Below, in pieces: positions 45,087 through 54,283 of a stretch of 64,000 bases of DNA; positions within the stretch are counted from its first letter, which is position 1, and the number at the start of each line of letters is the position of its first letter. The notes beneath the pieces are model-generated. The model saw only the letters and a program-made list of their open reading frames with translations, did not search any database and was not told where the DNA came from. Origin of the DNA: an uncultured Roseicyclus sp. (GTDB lineage: Bacteria; Pseudomonadota; Alphaproteobacteria; Rhodobacterales; Rhodobacteraceae); contig CAKZPN010000066.1 of NCBI GenBank assembly GCA_937139335.1, forward strand, positions 1 through 64,000, given 5' to 3'. A program made the position numbers and the translations under genes.

Positions 45087-46400
45087 TCAGTAGCCGGCGG
45101 CGTCCATTTCCTCGGTCGCAAGGTCCTGCGCCTGGGCCAGCGCGTCTTCGGCCGACATCTGCCCGGCGAGCGCCGAGGAGAAGATCTGGCCGACTTCCGT
45201 GGCGAGACCCGCAAACTCCGGGATCGCGACGAACTGGACGCCGGTATAGGGCACCGGATCGACGGTCGGGCTGGTGGGATCGGCGGACAGGATCGAGTCG
45301 AGCGTCATCTGCGCGAAGGGTGCGGCCTCGAGGTAGGCCGGGTTCTCGTAGAGCGACGTGCGCGTGCCGGGGGGCACGTTGGCCCAACCTTCACGATCCG
45401 CGACGATCTCGGCATAGCCGGGGCCGGTCGCCCATTCGATGAAGGTCATCGCCGCCTCGGGTGCGTCCGACGACGCCGGAACCGCCAGCGACCACGCCCA
45501 GAGCCAGTTGCCGCGCGGGCCGAGGCCGTTGTCGGGCGCCAGGGCAAAGCCGATGCTGTCGGCAACTTCCGAGTCGTCGGGGTTGGTCACGAAGGAGGCG
45601 GCGACGGTCGCATCGATCCACATCCCGCAATTGCCCTGCTGGAAGAGCGCGAGGTTTTCGTTGAAGCCGTTGTTCGCAGCACCTGGCGGGCCTGCCTGTT
45701 CGAGCAGGTCGAGGTAGAAGGTCAGTGTATCGGACCATGCCTCGCTGTCGAATTGCGGGGTCCAATCCTCGTCGAACCAGCGCGCGCCGAAGGAGTTCGA
45801 CATCGCGGTGAGGAACGCCATGTTCTCGCCCCAGCCGGGCTTGCCGCGCAGGCAGACACCGTAGACGCCGGCCTCGCGGTCGGTCATGGCGATGGCGGCC
45901 TCGCGGATGAACTCCCAGCTCGGCGCATCGGGCATCTCGAGGCCGGCGGCCTCCATCAGGTCGGTGCGATACATGACCATCGAGGATTCGCCGTAGAAGG
46001 GCGAGGCGTAGAGGTTGCCGTCGACGGTCAGGCCGCCGCGGATGGCGGGCAGCAGGTCGTCGATGTTGTAGTCGTCGCCGAGATCGTTCAGCGACAGGAG
46101 CCAGCCGCGCTCGCCCCAGATCGGAACCTCGTAGGTGCCGATGGTGATGACGTCATACTGGCCGCCACCCTGCGCGATGTCCGTGGTCACGTTCTGGCGC
46201 AGAACGTTTTCCTCCAGCGTCACCCATTCGACGGTGATGTCGGGATGCGCCTCGTTGAACACTTCGGTCAGACCCTGCATGCGTATCATGTCGCCGTTGT
46301 TCACTGTTGCGATGGTGATGGTGTCCTGCGCGGTGGCCGAGGCGGCGACGATGCAGAGCGCAAGCGCGCTGGACGCGCGAAGCACGGTATTCCGAGACAT
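45087..46400 (-). CDS. smoE: Polyol ABC importer substrate-binding protein
   Basis: 437 residues, exported. Signal peptide MSRNTVLRASSALALCIVAA, cleaved after ATA. Family 1 solute-binding features: WVTLEENVLRQNVTTDIAQ, QYDVITIGTYEVPIWGERGWL, and repeated aromatic residues that stack on sugars. The ATG at 46400 has GGGAGGATAAGG upstream. First gene of the importer operon; an operator-like palindrome lies at 46471-46486. Confidence 0.94.
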   Translation of the reverse strand: MSRNTVLRASSALALCIVAASATAQDTITIATVNNGDMIRMQGLTEVFNEAHPDITVEWVTLEENVLRQNVTTDIAQGGGQYDVITIGTYEVPIWGERGWLLSLNDLGDDYNIDDLLPAIRGGLTVDGNLYASPFYGESSMVMYRTDLMEAAGLEMPDAPSWEFIREAAIAMTDREAGVYGVCLRGKPGWGENMAFLTAMSNSFGARWFDEDWTPQFDSEAWSDTLTFYLDLLEQAGPPGAANNGFNENLALFQQGNCGMWIDATVAASFVTNPDDSEVADSIGFALAPDNGLGPRGNWLWAWSLAVPASSDAPEAAMTFIEWATGPGYAEIVADREGWANVPPGTRTSLYENPAYLEAAPFAQMTLDSILSADPTSPTVDPVPYTGVQFVAIPEFAGLATEVGQIFSSALAGQMSAEDALAQAQDLATEEMDAAGY

Positions 46401-46470
46401 CCTTATCCTCCCTGATTGGATGTTATGTCGAAAATCGTAAGTCCGCGATGCCACGCGCGTCAACAAGAAC

Positions 46471-46486
46471 TTTTACGCGCGTAAAA
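46471..46486. promoter_or_regulatory. LacI-family operator upstream of smoE
   Basis: TTTTACGCGCGTAAAA is a perfect 16-bp palindrome, 70 nt before the smoE start and 29 nt after the regulator's stop. A related copy precedes lacI/xylB at 47624-47639. Confidence 0.8.
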
Positions 46487-46515
46487 TTTCAAAATTCTCG
46501 TTGCGACAGAATGGC

Positions 46516-47547
46516 TCAGGCGGAATCGCGCAGGATCAGCTTGCCGTCGAACAGCGTCGTGTGGCGCGCATCGCGCGCGTCGGGTGATTCGATCAGCGAC
46601 ATCAACTCCTGCACGCTGCGCTCGGCGATCGCGGCGTAATCTTGCGACACGGTGGTCAGCGTCGGGCAGGTGAAGCGTGAGAACGGGTGGTCGTCGAGGC
46701 CTGCAACCCGCAATGCAAAACTGTCGCCGCGCCCGACGCGCAGGCCCGACTGATAGGCGGCGGCCAGAAACCCGATGGCGAGCCGGTCGTTGCTGCACAA
46801 GACCGTGTTGGTCCGCATCTCGCGCCGTGCGATCACGCGCTTGCCCTGCCGGCAGCCGATCTCCTCGAAATCCCAGCCGTCGCCGTCGACGCTGATCACC
46901 TGCGGCTCCAGCCCGAGACGCTCCATCGTCGCGCGGTAGGCGGTGCGGCGCTTGTTGGCGTTGGGGTTGGGGGCATCCCGCATTTCGAAGAACACCGGCG
47001 GCTCGCCCGAGTTGCAGAGATACTGCACAATGCTGCCAACGGCTTGTGCGTTATCCATCCCGACGAAGGCCTCTCCGACATCGTCGATGTTGCTGTCGAA
47101 CAGGACCGTCGGAACGGCATCGCAGAACCGTTCGATCACCGCGCGATCCGACCCGCGCCCCAGCGGCGCCAGCAGCACCCCGGCCGGCTTCAGCCCCCGG
47201 ACGCTGTCGAGGTTGTCGTTCTCCTGACCCTGGTCGCCGTGCGAGCTGAGCAGAATCGGGCGAAAGCCGGCGTCGATGCAGAGGTTCTCGATATTGCGCG
47301 CGATCTCGGCAAAGAACGGGTCCGACAGGTAGGGCACGACGATGCCGATGGTCTTGGTCAGCCGCCGGTTCTGGTTGATCGCGTAGATGTTCGGGCGATA
47401 GTCGTGTTCTTCCAGCGCCGCCTCGATCCGGGCGCGGGTGGTCGGGCGCACGCTGTCGGGATCGTTGAAATATTTAGACAGGGTCGGGCGCGAGATGCCG
47501 CTGACCGTGGCAAACTCTTCCATGTTGCGGACCGTCTGCTCGCTCAT
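46516..47547 (-). CDS. LacI-family transcriptional regulator of polyol use
   Basis: 343 residues. An N-terminal LacI helix-turn-helix (ATVSGISRPTLSKYFNDPDSVRPTTRARIEAALEEHDYRPN) is followed by a periplasmic-binding-protein-like sensor domain (about 65-340) with LCSNDRLAIGFLAAAYQSGLRVG and RVAGLDDHPF. Both palindromes flank its own gene, so it most likely represses the smo operon, xylB and itself, released by a polyol or derived sugar. The effector is not shown by sequence. Confidence 0.92.
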   Translation of the reverse strand: MSEQTVRNMEEFATVSGISRPTLSKYFNDPDSVRPTTRARIEAALEEHDYRPNIYAINQNRRLTKTIGIVVPYLSDPFFAEIARNIENLCIDAGFRPILLSSHGDQGQENDNLDSVRGLKPAGVLLAPLGRGSDRAVIERFCDAVPTVLFDSNIDDVGEAFVGMDNAQAVGSIVQYLCNSGEPPVFFEMRDAPNPNANKRRTAYRATMERLGLEPQVISVDGDGWDFEEIGCRQGKRVIARREMRTNTVLCSNDRLAIGFLAAAYQSGLRVGRGDSFALRVAGLDDHPFSRFTCPTLTTVSQDYAAIAERSVQELMSLIESPDARDARHTTLFDGKLILRDSA

Positions 47548-47623
47548 GGGTCGGCCCCCGTGCTGCTGAAGTTGCTCTTGACCATCATTACCCCTTGCCC
47601 TCTGCCTATCAAAACCCGCAAGA

Positions 47624-47639
47624 CCTTACGCGAGTAAAG
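47624..47639. promoter_or_regulatory. LacI-family operator between lacI and xylB
   Basis: CCTTACGCGAGTAAAG shares the TTAC-GCGN-GTAA core of the palindrome before smoE. It lies between the divergent lacI and xylB genes, 77 nt from the first and 82 nt from the second start. Confidence 0.7.
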
Positions 47640-47721
47640 TTCTGTTTGTCGCGTGATCCGCCGGGAATGTGCGGAGCCACCGCACCACAGATGTGCCGGA
47701 ACCGGCACGGGGAAGGGCACC

Positions 47722-49170
47722 ATGTATCTCGGCATCGATCTCGGCACCTCGGCGGTGAAGGTCTGCGTGATGCAGCCGGACGGCCGCGTCGCGGCCACGA
47801 CGACCGCCGCGCTGAGTGTCTCGCACCCGTTCGACGGGGCCAGCGAACAGTCCTGCCCGGAGTGGTGGGACGCAACCCGCTCCGCGATCGGCGCGCTGGA
47901 CCCGGGCCTGCGCGGGCAGGTGCGAGCGATCGGCCTTTCCGGCCAGATGCACGGCGCCGTGCTGCTCGATGCCGCGATGGAGCCGGTGCGACCGGTGATC
48001 CTCTGGAACGACGCCCGCGCGGCCCGCGAATGCGCCGAGATGGTCGTGCGCGAGCCGCAGGTCGGCGCGATTTCCGGCGTCTACCCGATGCCCGGCTTCA
48101 CAGCGCCCAAGCTCCTGTGGCTGTCGAAGCACGAGCCCGAGGTCCACGCCCGCATCGCCCATGTGCTGCTGCCCAAGGATTACATCGGGCTGCGGCTGCA
48201 CGGCGGGCTGGTGACCGACCCCTGCGATGCCGCAGGCACGTCCTGGTATGACGAGGCGCGGCGCTGCTGGTCGGATCGGCTCTGCGAGATCAGCGCGACG
48301 GACCCGGCCTGGTTGCCGGCGGTGCGTCATGGCACCGAGATCGCGGGCAATCTCTTGCCCGACGTCGCCGCCGAGCTTGGCCTGCGCCCCGGCATTCCCG
48401 TGGCGGCGGGCGCGGGCGACGGGGCGGCGGGGGCGGTCGGGATCGGCGCGGTTGCGGCAGGCGACGGGTTCATCTCTCTCGGCACGTCCGGGCAACTGTT
48501 CGTCACCACGGCCGAGTATCGCCGCAACGTCGACAGCCGCATCCACGCCTATGCCCATACCGTGCCCGGTCACTGGTTCCAGATGGCGGCGATGCTGAAC
48601 GGCGCTCGGCCCATCGCCTGGCTCGCCGACCTTCTGGGCCGCCCGATCCCCGAGCTGCTGGCCGCCGCCGAATGCGCCGAACCGGGGCCGGTGTTCCTGC
48701 CCTACCTGACCGGCGAGCGGACGCCGCACGGCGATGCCGAGATCCGCGGCGGGTTCAGCGGGTTGAGCGAGGCGACCTCGCCCGGCAGCCTGATGCGCGC
48801 AGTGGTCGAGGCCGTGGCCTTCACCTTTGCCGATGCCGCCGCAGCTCTGGCCGCTGCCGGCACCACGCCCGACGCGCTGCTGGCCATCGGTGGCGGGACG
48901 CGCAGCGATTTCCTGATGCAGACCATTTCCACCGTCACCGGCTACCGCCTCGGGCGCAGCGACGGCGCCGACATCGGCCCGGCGCTTGGCGCGGCGCGGC
49001 TGGCCTGCATCGCGGCGGGTGGCGGCACGATGGACGCGGTGATGGAAAAGCCCGCGGTAACGCGCTGGTTTGAACCAGATACCGCCGGCGCGGGCGGGTT
49101 GGCCAAGCGGCTGGCGAGCTATCGGGCGCTCTACCCCGCCCTGCGCGACGTGCAGAAGGCCGCCCGCTGA
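47722..49170 (+). CDS. xylB: Xylulokinase
   Basis: 482 residues, FGGY kinase. YLGIDLGTSAVKVCVMQPDG (ATP site), IGLSGQMHGAVLLD (xylulokinase-type signature), LWNDARAARECAEM, GAGDGAAGAVGIGAV, and GGGTRSDF. Phosphorylates D-xylulose from arabitol or xylitol oxidation. The ATG at 47722 has GGAAGG upstream; earlier in-frame residues are not conserved. Divergent from lacI, convergent with the ABC exporter by 4 nt. Confidence 0.94.
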   Translation: MYLGIDLGTSAVKVCVMQPDGRVAATTTAALSVSHPFDGASEQSCPEWWDATRSAIGALDPGLRGQVRAIGLSGQMHGAVLLDAAMEPVRPVILWNDARAARECAEMVVREPQVGAISGVYPMPGFTAPKLLWLSKHEPEVHARIAHVLLPKDYIGLRLHGGLVTDPCDAAGTSWYDEARRCWSDRLCEISATDPAWLPAVRHGTEIAGNLLPDVAAELGLRPGIPVAAGAGDGAAGAVGIGAVAAGDGFISLGTSGQLFVTTAEYRRNVDSRIHAYAHTVPGHWFQMAAMLNGARPIAWLADLLGRPIPELLAAAECAEPGPVFLPYLTGERTPHGDAEIRGGFSGLSEATSPGSLMRAVVEAVAFTFADAAAALAAAGTTPDALLAIGGGTRSDFLMQTISTVTGYRLGRSDGADIGPALGAARLACIAAGGGTMDAVMEKPAVTRWFEPDTAGAGGLAKRLASYRALYPALRDVQKAAR

Positions 49171-49174
49171 GCTC

Positions 49175-51067
49175 TCAGGTCGCCGCCGCGCGGTCCGCGT
49201 CCGTCACCGCCTCGGGCAAGTCGTCGAAGCTGGCGTAGTTCAGGTCGTAGAGCTTTGAGTAGAGGCCCTTCTGCGCCATCAGCGCGTCGTGGTCGCCCTC
49301 CTCGATCTTGCGGCCCTGCTGCAGCACCACGATGCGGTCGGCGTTGCGAATCGTGGCAAGCCTGTGCGCGATGACCAGTCCGGTGCGGCCTTCCAGCAGC
49401 CGCTCCAGCGCCTTCTGGATCTGCCTTTCGGTGTAGCTGTCGATGTTCGCGGTCGCCTCGTCCAGCACGAGGATCTTGGCGTCGGCCACCAGCGCACGCG
49501 CGAAACTGAGCAACTGGCGCTGGCCGAGGCTGAGGTTCGAGCCGCGTTCTTCCAGCCGCGTGGCATAGCCGCCGGGCATCGCCTCGATGAACTCGTGCGC
49601 GCCAACCGCCGTCGCCGCCTCGATCACGTCGGCGTCCGACGCCCAGTGCGAGGAATAGCGGATGTTCTCCATGACCGTACCCGTGAACAGGTAAGGCTCC
49701 TGCAAGACCATCGCGATGTGGCGCCCGAGGCTTTCCTGCGTCACGCTGCGCACATCGCGGCCGCCGACCAGCACCGTGCCTTCCTGAACGTCGTAGAAGC
49801 GGTGGATCAGTGAGATCGAGCTGGATTTGCCGGACCCCGTCGGCCCGACCAGCGCCACGCGCTCGCCCGAGGCGACGCGGAAACTCACGTCCTTCAGCAC
49901 CGGGTGCTTCGGGTCGTAGCCGAAGGTCACGCCCCGGAACTCCACCGATCCGTCATCCTCCGGCCCCAGCGGCACGGCGTCAGGCGCGTCGGTCACATCG
50001 ACCTCGACATCCAGCACCTCGGTCAGGCGGTGACCCGAGGCCATCGCGCGCTGCATCACCGAATACTGCATGGTGAGCGATCGGATCGGATCGAAGAAGC
50101 GCTGGATGTAGAACAGGAAGGCGACCATCACGCCGACCTCGATCCGGCCCGACACGACCATCAGGCCGCCAGCAACCACGACCGTCGCCATCGCGATGCC
50201 TGTCAGGCTGTCGACGATTGGGATCATGATCTGCGCCAGCTTTGATGCACGCAATTGCGCCCGGTAGGTCCGCCCGACGAGCCCGCTGTAAAGCTCGGCG
50301 TTCAGGGGCGCGCGGCCCATCGCCTGCACCGCGCGGACGCCGTGGATCGCCTCGGCCAGCGCGCCGTTGGTGACGGAATTCGCCTCGTGTGCCGCCATGA
50401 AGGCCGCGCGCGCCTTGGTCAGCCACAGGACGCGCACGCCGAACAGCACCGGCAGAACCAGCAGCACCAGCACGGCCAGTTGCCAGTCGAGCCAGAGCAT
50501 CACCGCGACGATCCCGATCAGAAGCGCGATGTCGCCCACCGACTGGATCGAGGTTTCGAGAAACTCCAGCATCGAGTTCACGTCGCCCTGGAGCCGCGAC
50601 ATCAGCCGCCCGACCTCGGTCTTGTCCATGAAGGACAGCGAGACGCGTTGCAGGTGCGAGAACATCTTGCGGCGAATGTCGAAAAGCACGTCCTCCGCCA
50701 TCTGGCCGGTGACCCGCTCCTGCACCAGCGCGGCAATGTAATTGACCCCGATGGCGAGCGCGAAAAGCGCCACGATGCCGATGAGCAGCCCGTTCGGCGC
50801 GCCCGGCACCATGCCGCGGTCGATGGCCACGCTGATGAGCAAGGGGATCGTCAGTTGCGACAGCGTGAAGACCAGCACCGCCGCGACCGCGATCCAGACC
50901 TTGCGGCGGTAGGGGCTGACGAACTCCCAGATGCGGCGCACGACGCGGCCGTCGAAGGCGCGACCGAAGATTTCTTCCTCGATCCGGGTCGAGCCGACGA
51001 CGGCGCGCATGCGCGGGCGTTCGTCCTCGTGCGGGTCGCGGGGCTCGCTGGCGCCGGTCTGGCTCAT
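49175..51067 (-). CDS. Heterodimeric ABC exporter, permease-ATPase subunit B
   Basis: 630 residues: six-helix ABC membrane domain (about 55-340) and ATPase domain (about 380-620). Walker A GPTGSGKSS, degenerate signature LSLGQRQ, Walker B ILVLDEATANID with the catalytic glutamate. Overlaps its partner by 4 nt. Typical of bacterial MsbA/LmrA- or YheI/H-type exporters of hydrophobic compounds; cargo unknown. Confidence 0.92.
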   Translation of the reverse strand: MSQTGASEPRDPHEDERPRMRAVVGSTRIEEEIFGRAFDGRVVRRIWEFVSPYRRKVWIAVAAVLVFTLSQLTIPLLISVAIDRGMVPGAPNGLLIGIVALFALAIGVNYIAALVQERVTGQMAEDVLFDIRRKMFSHLQRVSLSFMDKTEVGRLMSRLQGDVNSMLEFLETSIQSVGDIALLIGIVAVMLWLDWQLAVLVLLVLPVLFGVRVLWLTKARAAFMAAHEANSVTNGALAEAIHGVRAVQAMGRAPLNAELYSGLVGRTYRAQLRASKLAQIMIPIVDSLTGIAMATVVVAGGLMVVSGRIEVGVMVAFLFYIQRFFDPIRSLTMQYSVMQRAMASGHRLTEVLDVEVDVTDAPDAVPLGPEDDGSVEFRGVTFGYDPKHPVLKDVSFRVASGERVALVGPTGSGKSSSISLIHRFYDVQEGTVLVGGRDVRSVTQESLGRHIAMVLQEPYLFTGTVMENIRYSSHWASDADVIEAATAVGAHEFIEAMPGGYATRLEERGSNLSLGQRQLLSFARALVADAKILVLDEATANIDSYTERQIQKALERLLEGRTGLVIAHRLATIRNADRIVVLQQGRKIEEGDHDALMAQKGLYSKLYDLNYASFDDLPEAVTDADRAAAT

Positions 51068-52917
51068 CGCGCATCCTCCGTCTGGTCCGGCACATCGGTG
51101 TCGCGGTGCATCTGCAGGTCGTGCAGCGCGGTGTAGCGGCCGCCCAGAGCCAGCAGTTCCTCGTGCGTGCCCTGCTCCACGACCCGCCCGTCCTCGAGGA
51201 ACAGGATCCGGTCGGCATGCTTCAGGCTGGCCAGCCGGTGCGCCACGATCAGCGTCACGCGATCCTTGGCGTAGTCGCGCAGCGCACCACGAATGCGGCT
51301 TTCGGTGCCCGCGTCGATGGCCGCCGTGCTGTCGTCGAAGATCAGCACCGCCGGTTCCATCATCAGCGTCCGCGCTATGGACAGCCGCTGCCGCTGTCCC
51401 CCCGACAGCGACACGCCGCGTTCGCCCACCACGGTGCGGTATTGCTGCGGCAGGCCCAGCACGTAGTCGTGCAGCTGCGCCGATTCCGCGACGCCGCGAA
51501 TGCGCCCTTCCTCGGTGAAGGGGGCGGCATAGGCGATGTTGTTCTCGATGGTCGTGGTGAACAGGAAGCTGTCCTGCTGCACTACCGCCACCGCCTGCCG
51601 GACGGAAGCCAGCGTGACCTCGCGGATGTCCTGCCCGTCGATCGTGATCGCGCCCTCGGTCACGTCGTAAAACCGCGGGATCAGGTGCATGAGCGTCGTC
51701 TTGCCCGCCCCCGGCGCGCCGAGGATCCCAATGGTCTCGCCCCGCTTCGCCTCGAAAGAAATGCCCGACACAGCGCGGCGGTCGCCCGCGGCGGGATAGG
51801 CGAAGCCGACATTGTCGAGGCGGAGCGTGCCCTCGGTAACCTCTAGCTCCTTCGCGCCCGGCGCGTCGTCGATCTCCACCGGCATGTCGAGCAGCTGGAA
51901 CAGCCGGGTGCCGCAGGTGGAGGCGCGGGCGTAGGCGTTCACCATCAGGCCAAGCTGGCGCACCGGCATCTGCAGGATCGTCATGAAGGTGAGGAAGGTG
52001 GCGAGCGTGCCCACCGTGATCTCGCCCGCCGCCACCATCCGCCCGCCAAAAAGCAGCACCAGCCCCATCGCCGCGAAGAAGGCCAGCGTCATCGCTGAAG
52101 TGTTGCGCACCCGCACGTCGATCCGCTGATGGCTCAGGTCCAGCGCGTCCTTGGAGGCGACGTCGAACTTGGCCAGCTCGTGGTCGCTTGCGGCGAAGGC
52201 GCGGACGACACGGATGCCGGCGAGGTTCTCCTCCATCACCTGGCTCAGCACGCCCAGCTTTTCCTGCAAGATCAGCCAGGTCCGCCGCAGCGTGAGCCGC
52301 ATGACCGAACTGCGCCAGGCCGCGAAAGGCACGAAGGAGAGAGCGAACAGGCCCAGCACGAGGTTGGTGGACAAGAGCATCCAGGCGCCGACGCTGATGA
52401 GCAGCGTCAGCAGCAGCGTGCGGACAAGCGCGGTCGAGAAGTACATCCGCACCCCTTCCAGGTCGAGCATGCCAACCGTGATCAGGTCGCCCGAATGGGT
52501 GCGGTCGTGAAAGGAAAACGGCAGCCGCAGGATCTTGTCATAGATCGCGTTGCGCATGTCCTGCGCCAGCGCGTGGCCCACCGATTCCGCCGCGTAGTTC
52601 TGCACCAGTGTGAAGAGGCCGCGCAGCACGCTCGCCGCCAGCAGGGTCAGCGCGATCAGCACCAGCGCGCGGACATCGGGGCTGTCGCCGCCCATGGCGA
52701 GCGTGCTGTCGACGGCGCGGCCGAGGATGACCGGGATCGCCAGTTGCATCAGCACCGCCGGCACGGTCGCGGCAAAGGCCAGCCCGGCGCGCCACGGGTA
52801 CCGAAAGCACATGCGGGTGATGCGCGCGACGGCCCCGACACCCTGTCGGCTGTCGATCTCGGCGGTCCGGCGGAACGCCCTTTCGGCGGGCGCGGCAGGC
52901 TGCTGTGGCGCTGTCAT
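51064..52917 (-). CDS. Heterodimeric ABC exporter, permease-ATPase subunit A
   Basis: 617 residues: membrane domain (about 35-330) and ATPase domain. Walker A GAPGAGKTT, canonical signature [10 protein letters not shown], but Walker B VLIFDDSTAAID has Asp in place of the catalytic Glu. The pair therefore has one competent ATP site (partner's Walker B with this signature) and one degenerate site. The ATG at 52917 begins MTAPQQPAAPAERAFRR; the frame continues upstream without support. Confidence 0.92.
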   Translation of the reverse strand: MTAPQQPAAPAERAFRRTAEIDSRQGVGAVARITRMCFRYPWRAGLAFAATVPAVLMQLAIPVILGRAVDSTLAMGGDSPDVRALVLIALTLLAASVLRGLFTLVQNYAAESVGHALAQDMRNAIYDKILRLPFSFHDRTHSGDLITVGMLDLEGVRMYFSTALVRTLLLTLLISVGAWMLLSTNLVLGLFALSFVPFAAWRSSVMRLTLRRTWLILQEKLGVLSQVMEENLAGIRVVRAFAASDHELAKFDVASKDALDLSHQRIDVRVRNTSAMTLAFFAAMGLVLLFGGRMVAAGEITVGTLATFLTFMTILQMPVRQLGLMVNAYARASTCGTRLFQLLDMPVEIDDAPGAKELEVTEGTLRLDNVGFAYPAAGDRRAVSGISFEAKRGETIGILGAPGAGKTTLMHLIPRFYDVTEGAITIDGQDIREVTLASVRQAVAVVQQDSFLFTTTIENNIAYAAPFTEEGRIRGVAESAQLHDYVLGLPQQYRTVVGERGVSLSGGQRQRLSIARTLMMEPAVLIFDDSTAAIDAGTESRIRGALRDYAKDRVTLIVAHRLASLKHADRILFLEDGRVVEQGTHEELLALGGRYTALHDLQMHRDTDVPDQTEDAR

Positions 52918-53054
52918 CTTGATCGCACCGCGGTCCGGTCGCGGCCTCCTGTTGTGCGCGGCGCGGCGCCGGGCGTTCAGCGCCCCGGCCCGGTCGGCCT
53001 GCGCTGGGTCATGGCTACATCGCCGCGCCGAAAGGTTAAAGGGCGGGTGGCCGC

Positions 53055-54242
53055 TCAGGGCGTCGTGATTGCGCTGGCGGCCCGGCGCACGGCGTCGAGC
53101 AACAGCGCCTGCGCCCTGGTCGGCACCCAATCACCGCGGCAGGTCAGGCCGATCTGACGCCCTGGCCACGCGATCGGGGTGGAGAGCGGCACCAGAAGCC
53201 CGTTGCGCACCTCCGCCTGCGCCTGTTGCCCGGAGATGCAGCCAAGGAGGTCGCTCCGCAACAAAAGCTCCCGGATCAGCAGGATGGAGCCGCATTCGAC
53301 GATACTGTCGGGCAAGGGCATGCCCCGACTTTCGAACAGCGCCTCGAACTGCTCGCGCGAGGGCGTCCCCGGCCGTGGCACCGCCCAGGGGTGCCGGACC
53401 AGAACCTCGAGCGGAATGTCCGCCTGACCTGCCAGGGGATGGCCGGGACGGGCGAGGATCGTCAGGTGATCGACGAAAAGCGGCTCCTGGGTCACGTCCT
53501 CGATCGGCAGCGGCTCGCGCATCGCGCCGATCATGAAGTCGATCTCGCCCCGCCGCAGGGCGCCCAGCATCTCGTCATAGGGGCCGTCGAGGATGGTCAC
53601 GCGGGTATTGGGGTGAGCGGCCCGGAACCGGGCCACCGCCTCGGGCAACACGACGGAGCGTGACAGCGGCAGCGCGCCGACGACGATACGCCCGACCTCG
53701 CGGCCGTCGAACTCCGCCAGATCGGTCTCGGCCTGGTCGAACTCGGAAAACGCGAGCCGCGCGGCCTGTGCCAGTTCCCGGCAGGCGCGCGTGGCGACGA
53801 CGCCGAAGGAGGTGCGCTCGAACAGCGGCCGCGCCGCCGCCTGCTCGAGCTGGGTGATCGCGCGGTGCACCGTCGGCTGCGCGAGCCCGAGCTGGCGGGC
53901 GGCGAGGGTGAAATTCTGCGCCTCCACCATCGCGATCAGGGCCTGCAGCTGCGAGGCTGTCGCCGTCACGGCGATCCTCGGCGTGACCTCCGCGAGGGCC
54001 GCGTCGAGGCGAGACATCGCGCGCCGCAACCGGGCTCGCAGCACCGCGCCCCGCGCCGTGAGGAAAAACCCCTTGCGGCTCCGCTCGAACAGGGCGCCCC
54101 CGGCTGCGTGCTCCAGCTTGCTCAGGGCCTGTGTCACGGCGGGCTGGGACACCAGGCATTTCTCCGCCGCAAGGGTCGGCGACCCAAGCTCGGCCACAAC
54201 CAGAAAGACGCGGACATGCCTGAGGTTGCGGGGGATGGTCAT
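53055..54242 (-). CDS. LysR-family regulator with two tandem DNA-binding domains
   Basis: 395 residues, about 90 longer than usual LysR proteins. First winged helix: LRHVRVFLVVAELGSPTLAA with SQPAVTQALSKLEHAAG and FERSRKGFFLTARG (about 6-70). Second, separate one: LQALIAMVEAQNFTLAARQL with AQPTVHRAITQLEQAA and FERTSFGVVATRA (about 95-160). The effector domain (about 175-390) follows, with RSVVLPEAVARFRAAHPNTRV. It lies 41 nt beyond the end of tctA on the same strand and presumably controls the tricarboxylate operon. Confidence 0.9.
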   Translation of the reverse strand: MTIPRNLRHVRVFLVVAELGSPTLAAEKCLVSQPAVTQALSKLEHAAGGALFERSRKGFFLTARGAVLRARLRRAMSRLDAALAEVTPRIAVTATASQLQALIAMVEAQNFTLAARQLGLAQPTVHRAITQLEQAAARPLFERTSFGVVATRACRELAQAARLAFSEFDQAETDLAEFDGREVGRIVVGALPLSRSVVLPEAVARFRAAHPNTRVTILDGPYDEMLGALRRGEIDFMIGAMREPLPIEDVTQEPLFVDHLTILARPGHPLAGQADIPLEVLVRHPWAVPRPGTPSREQFEALFESRGMPLPDSIVECGSILLIRELLLRSDLLGCISGQQAQAEVRNGLLVPLSTPIAWPGRQIGLTCRGDWVPTRAQALLLDAVRRAASAITTP

Positions 54243-54283
54243 TCAGGCTCCGGGCGGCTGCGTCCAGTAACTATAGCAGGATC

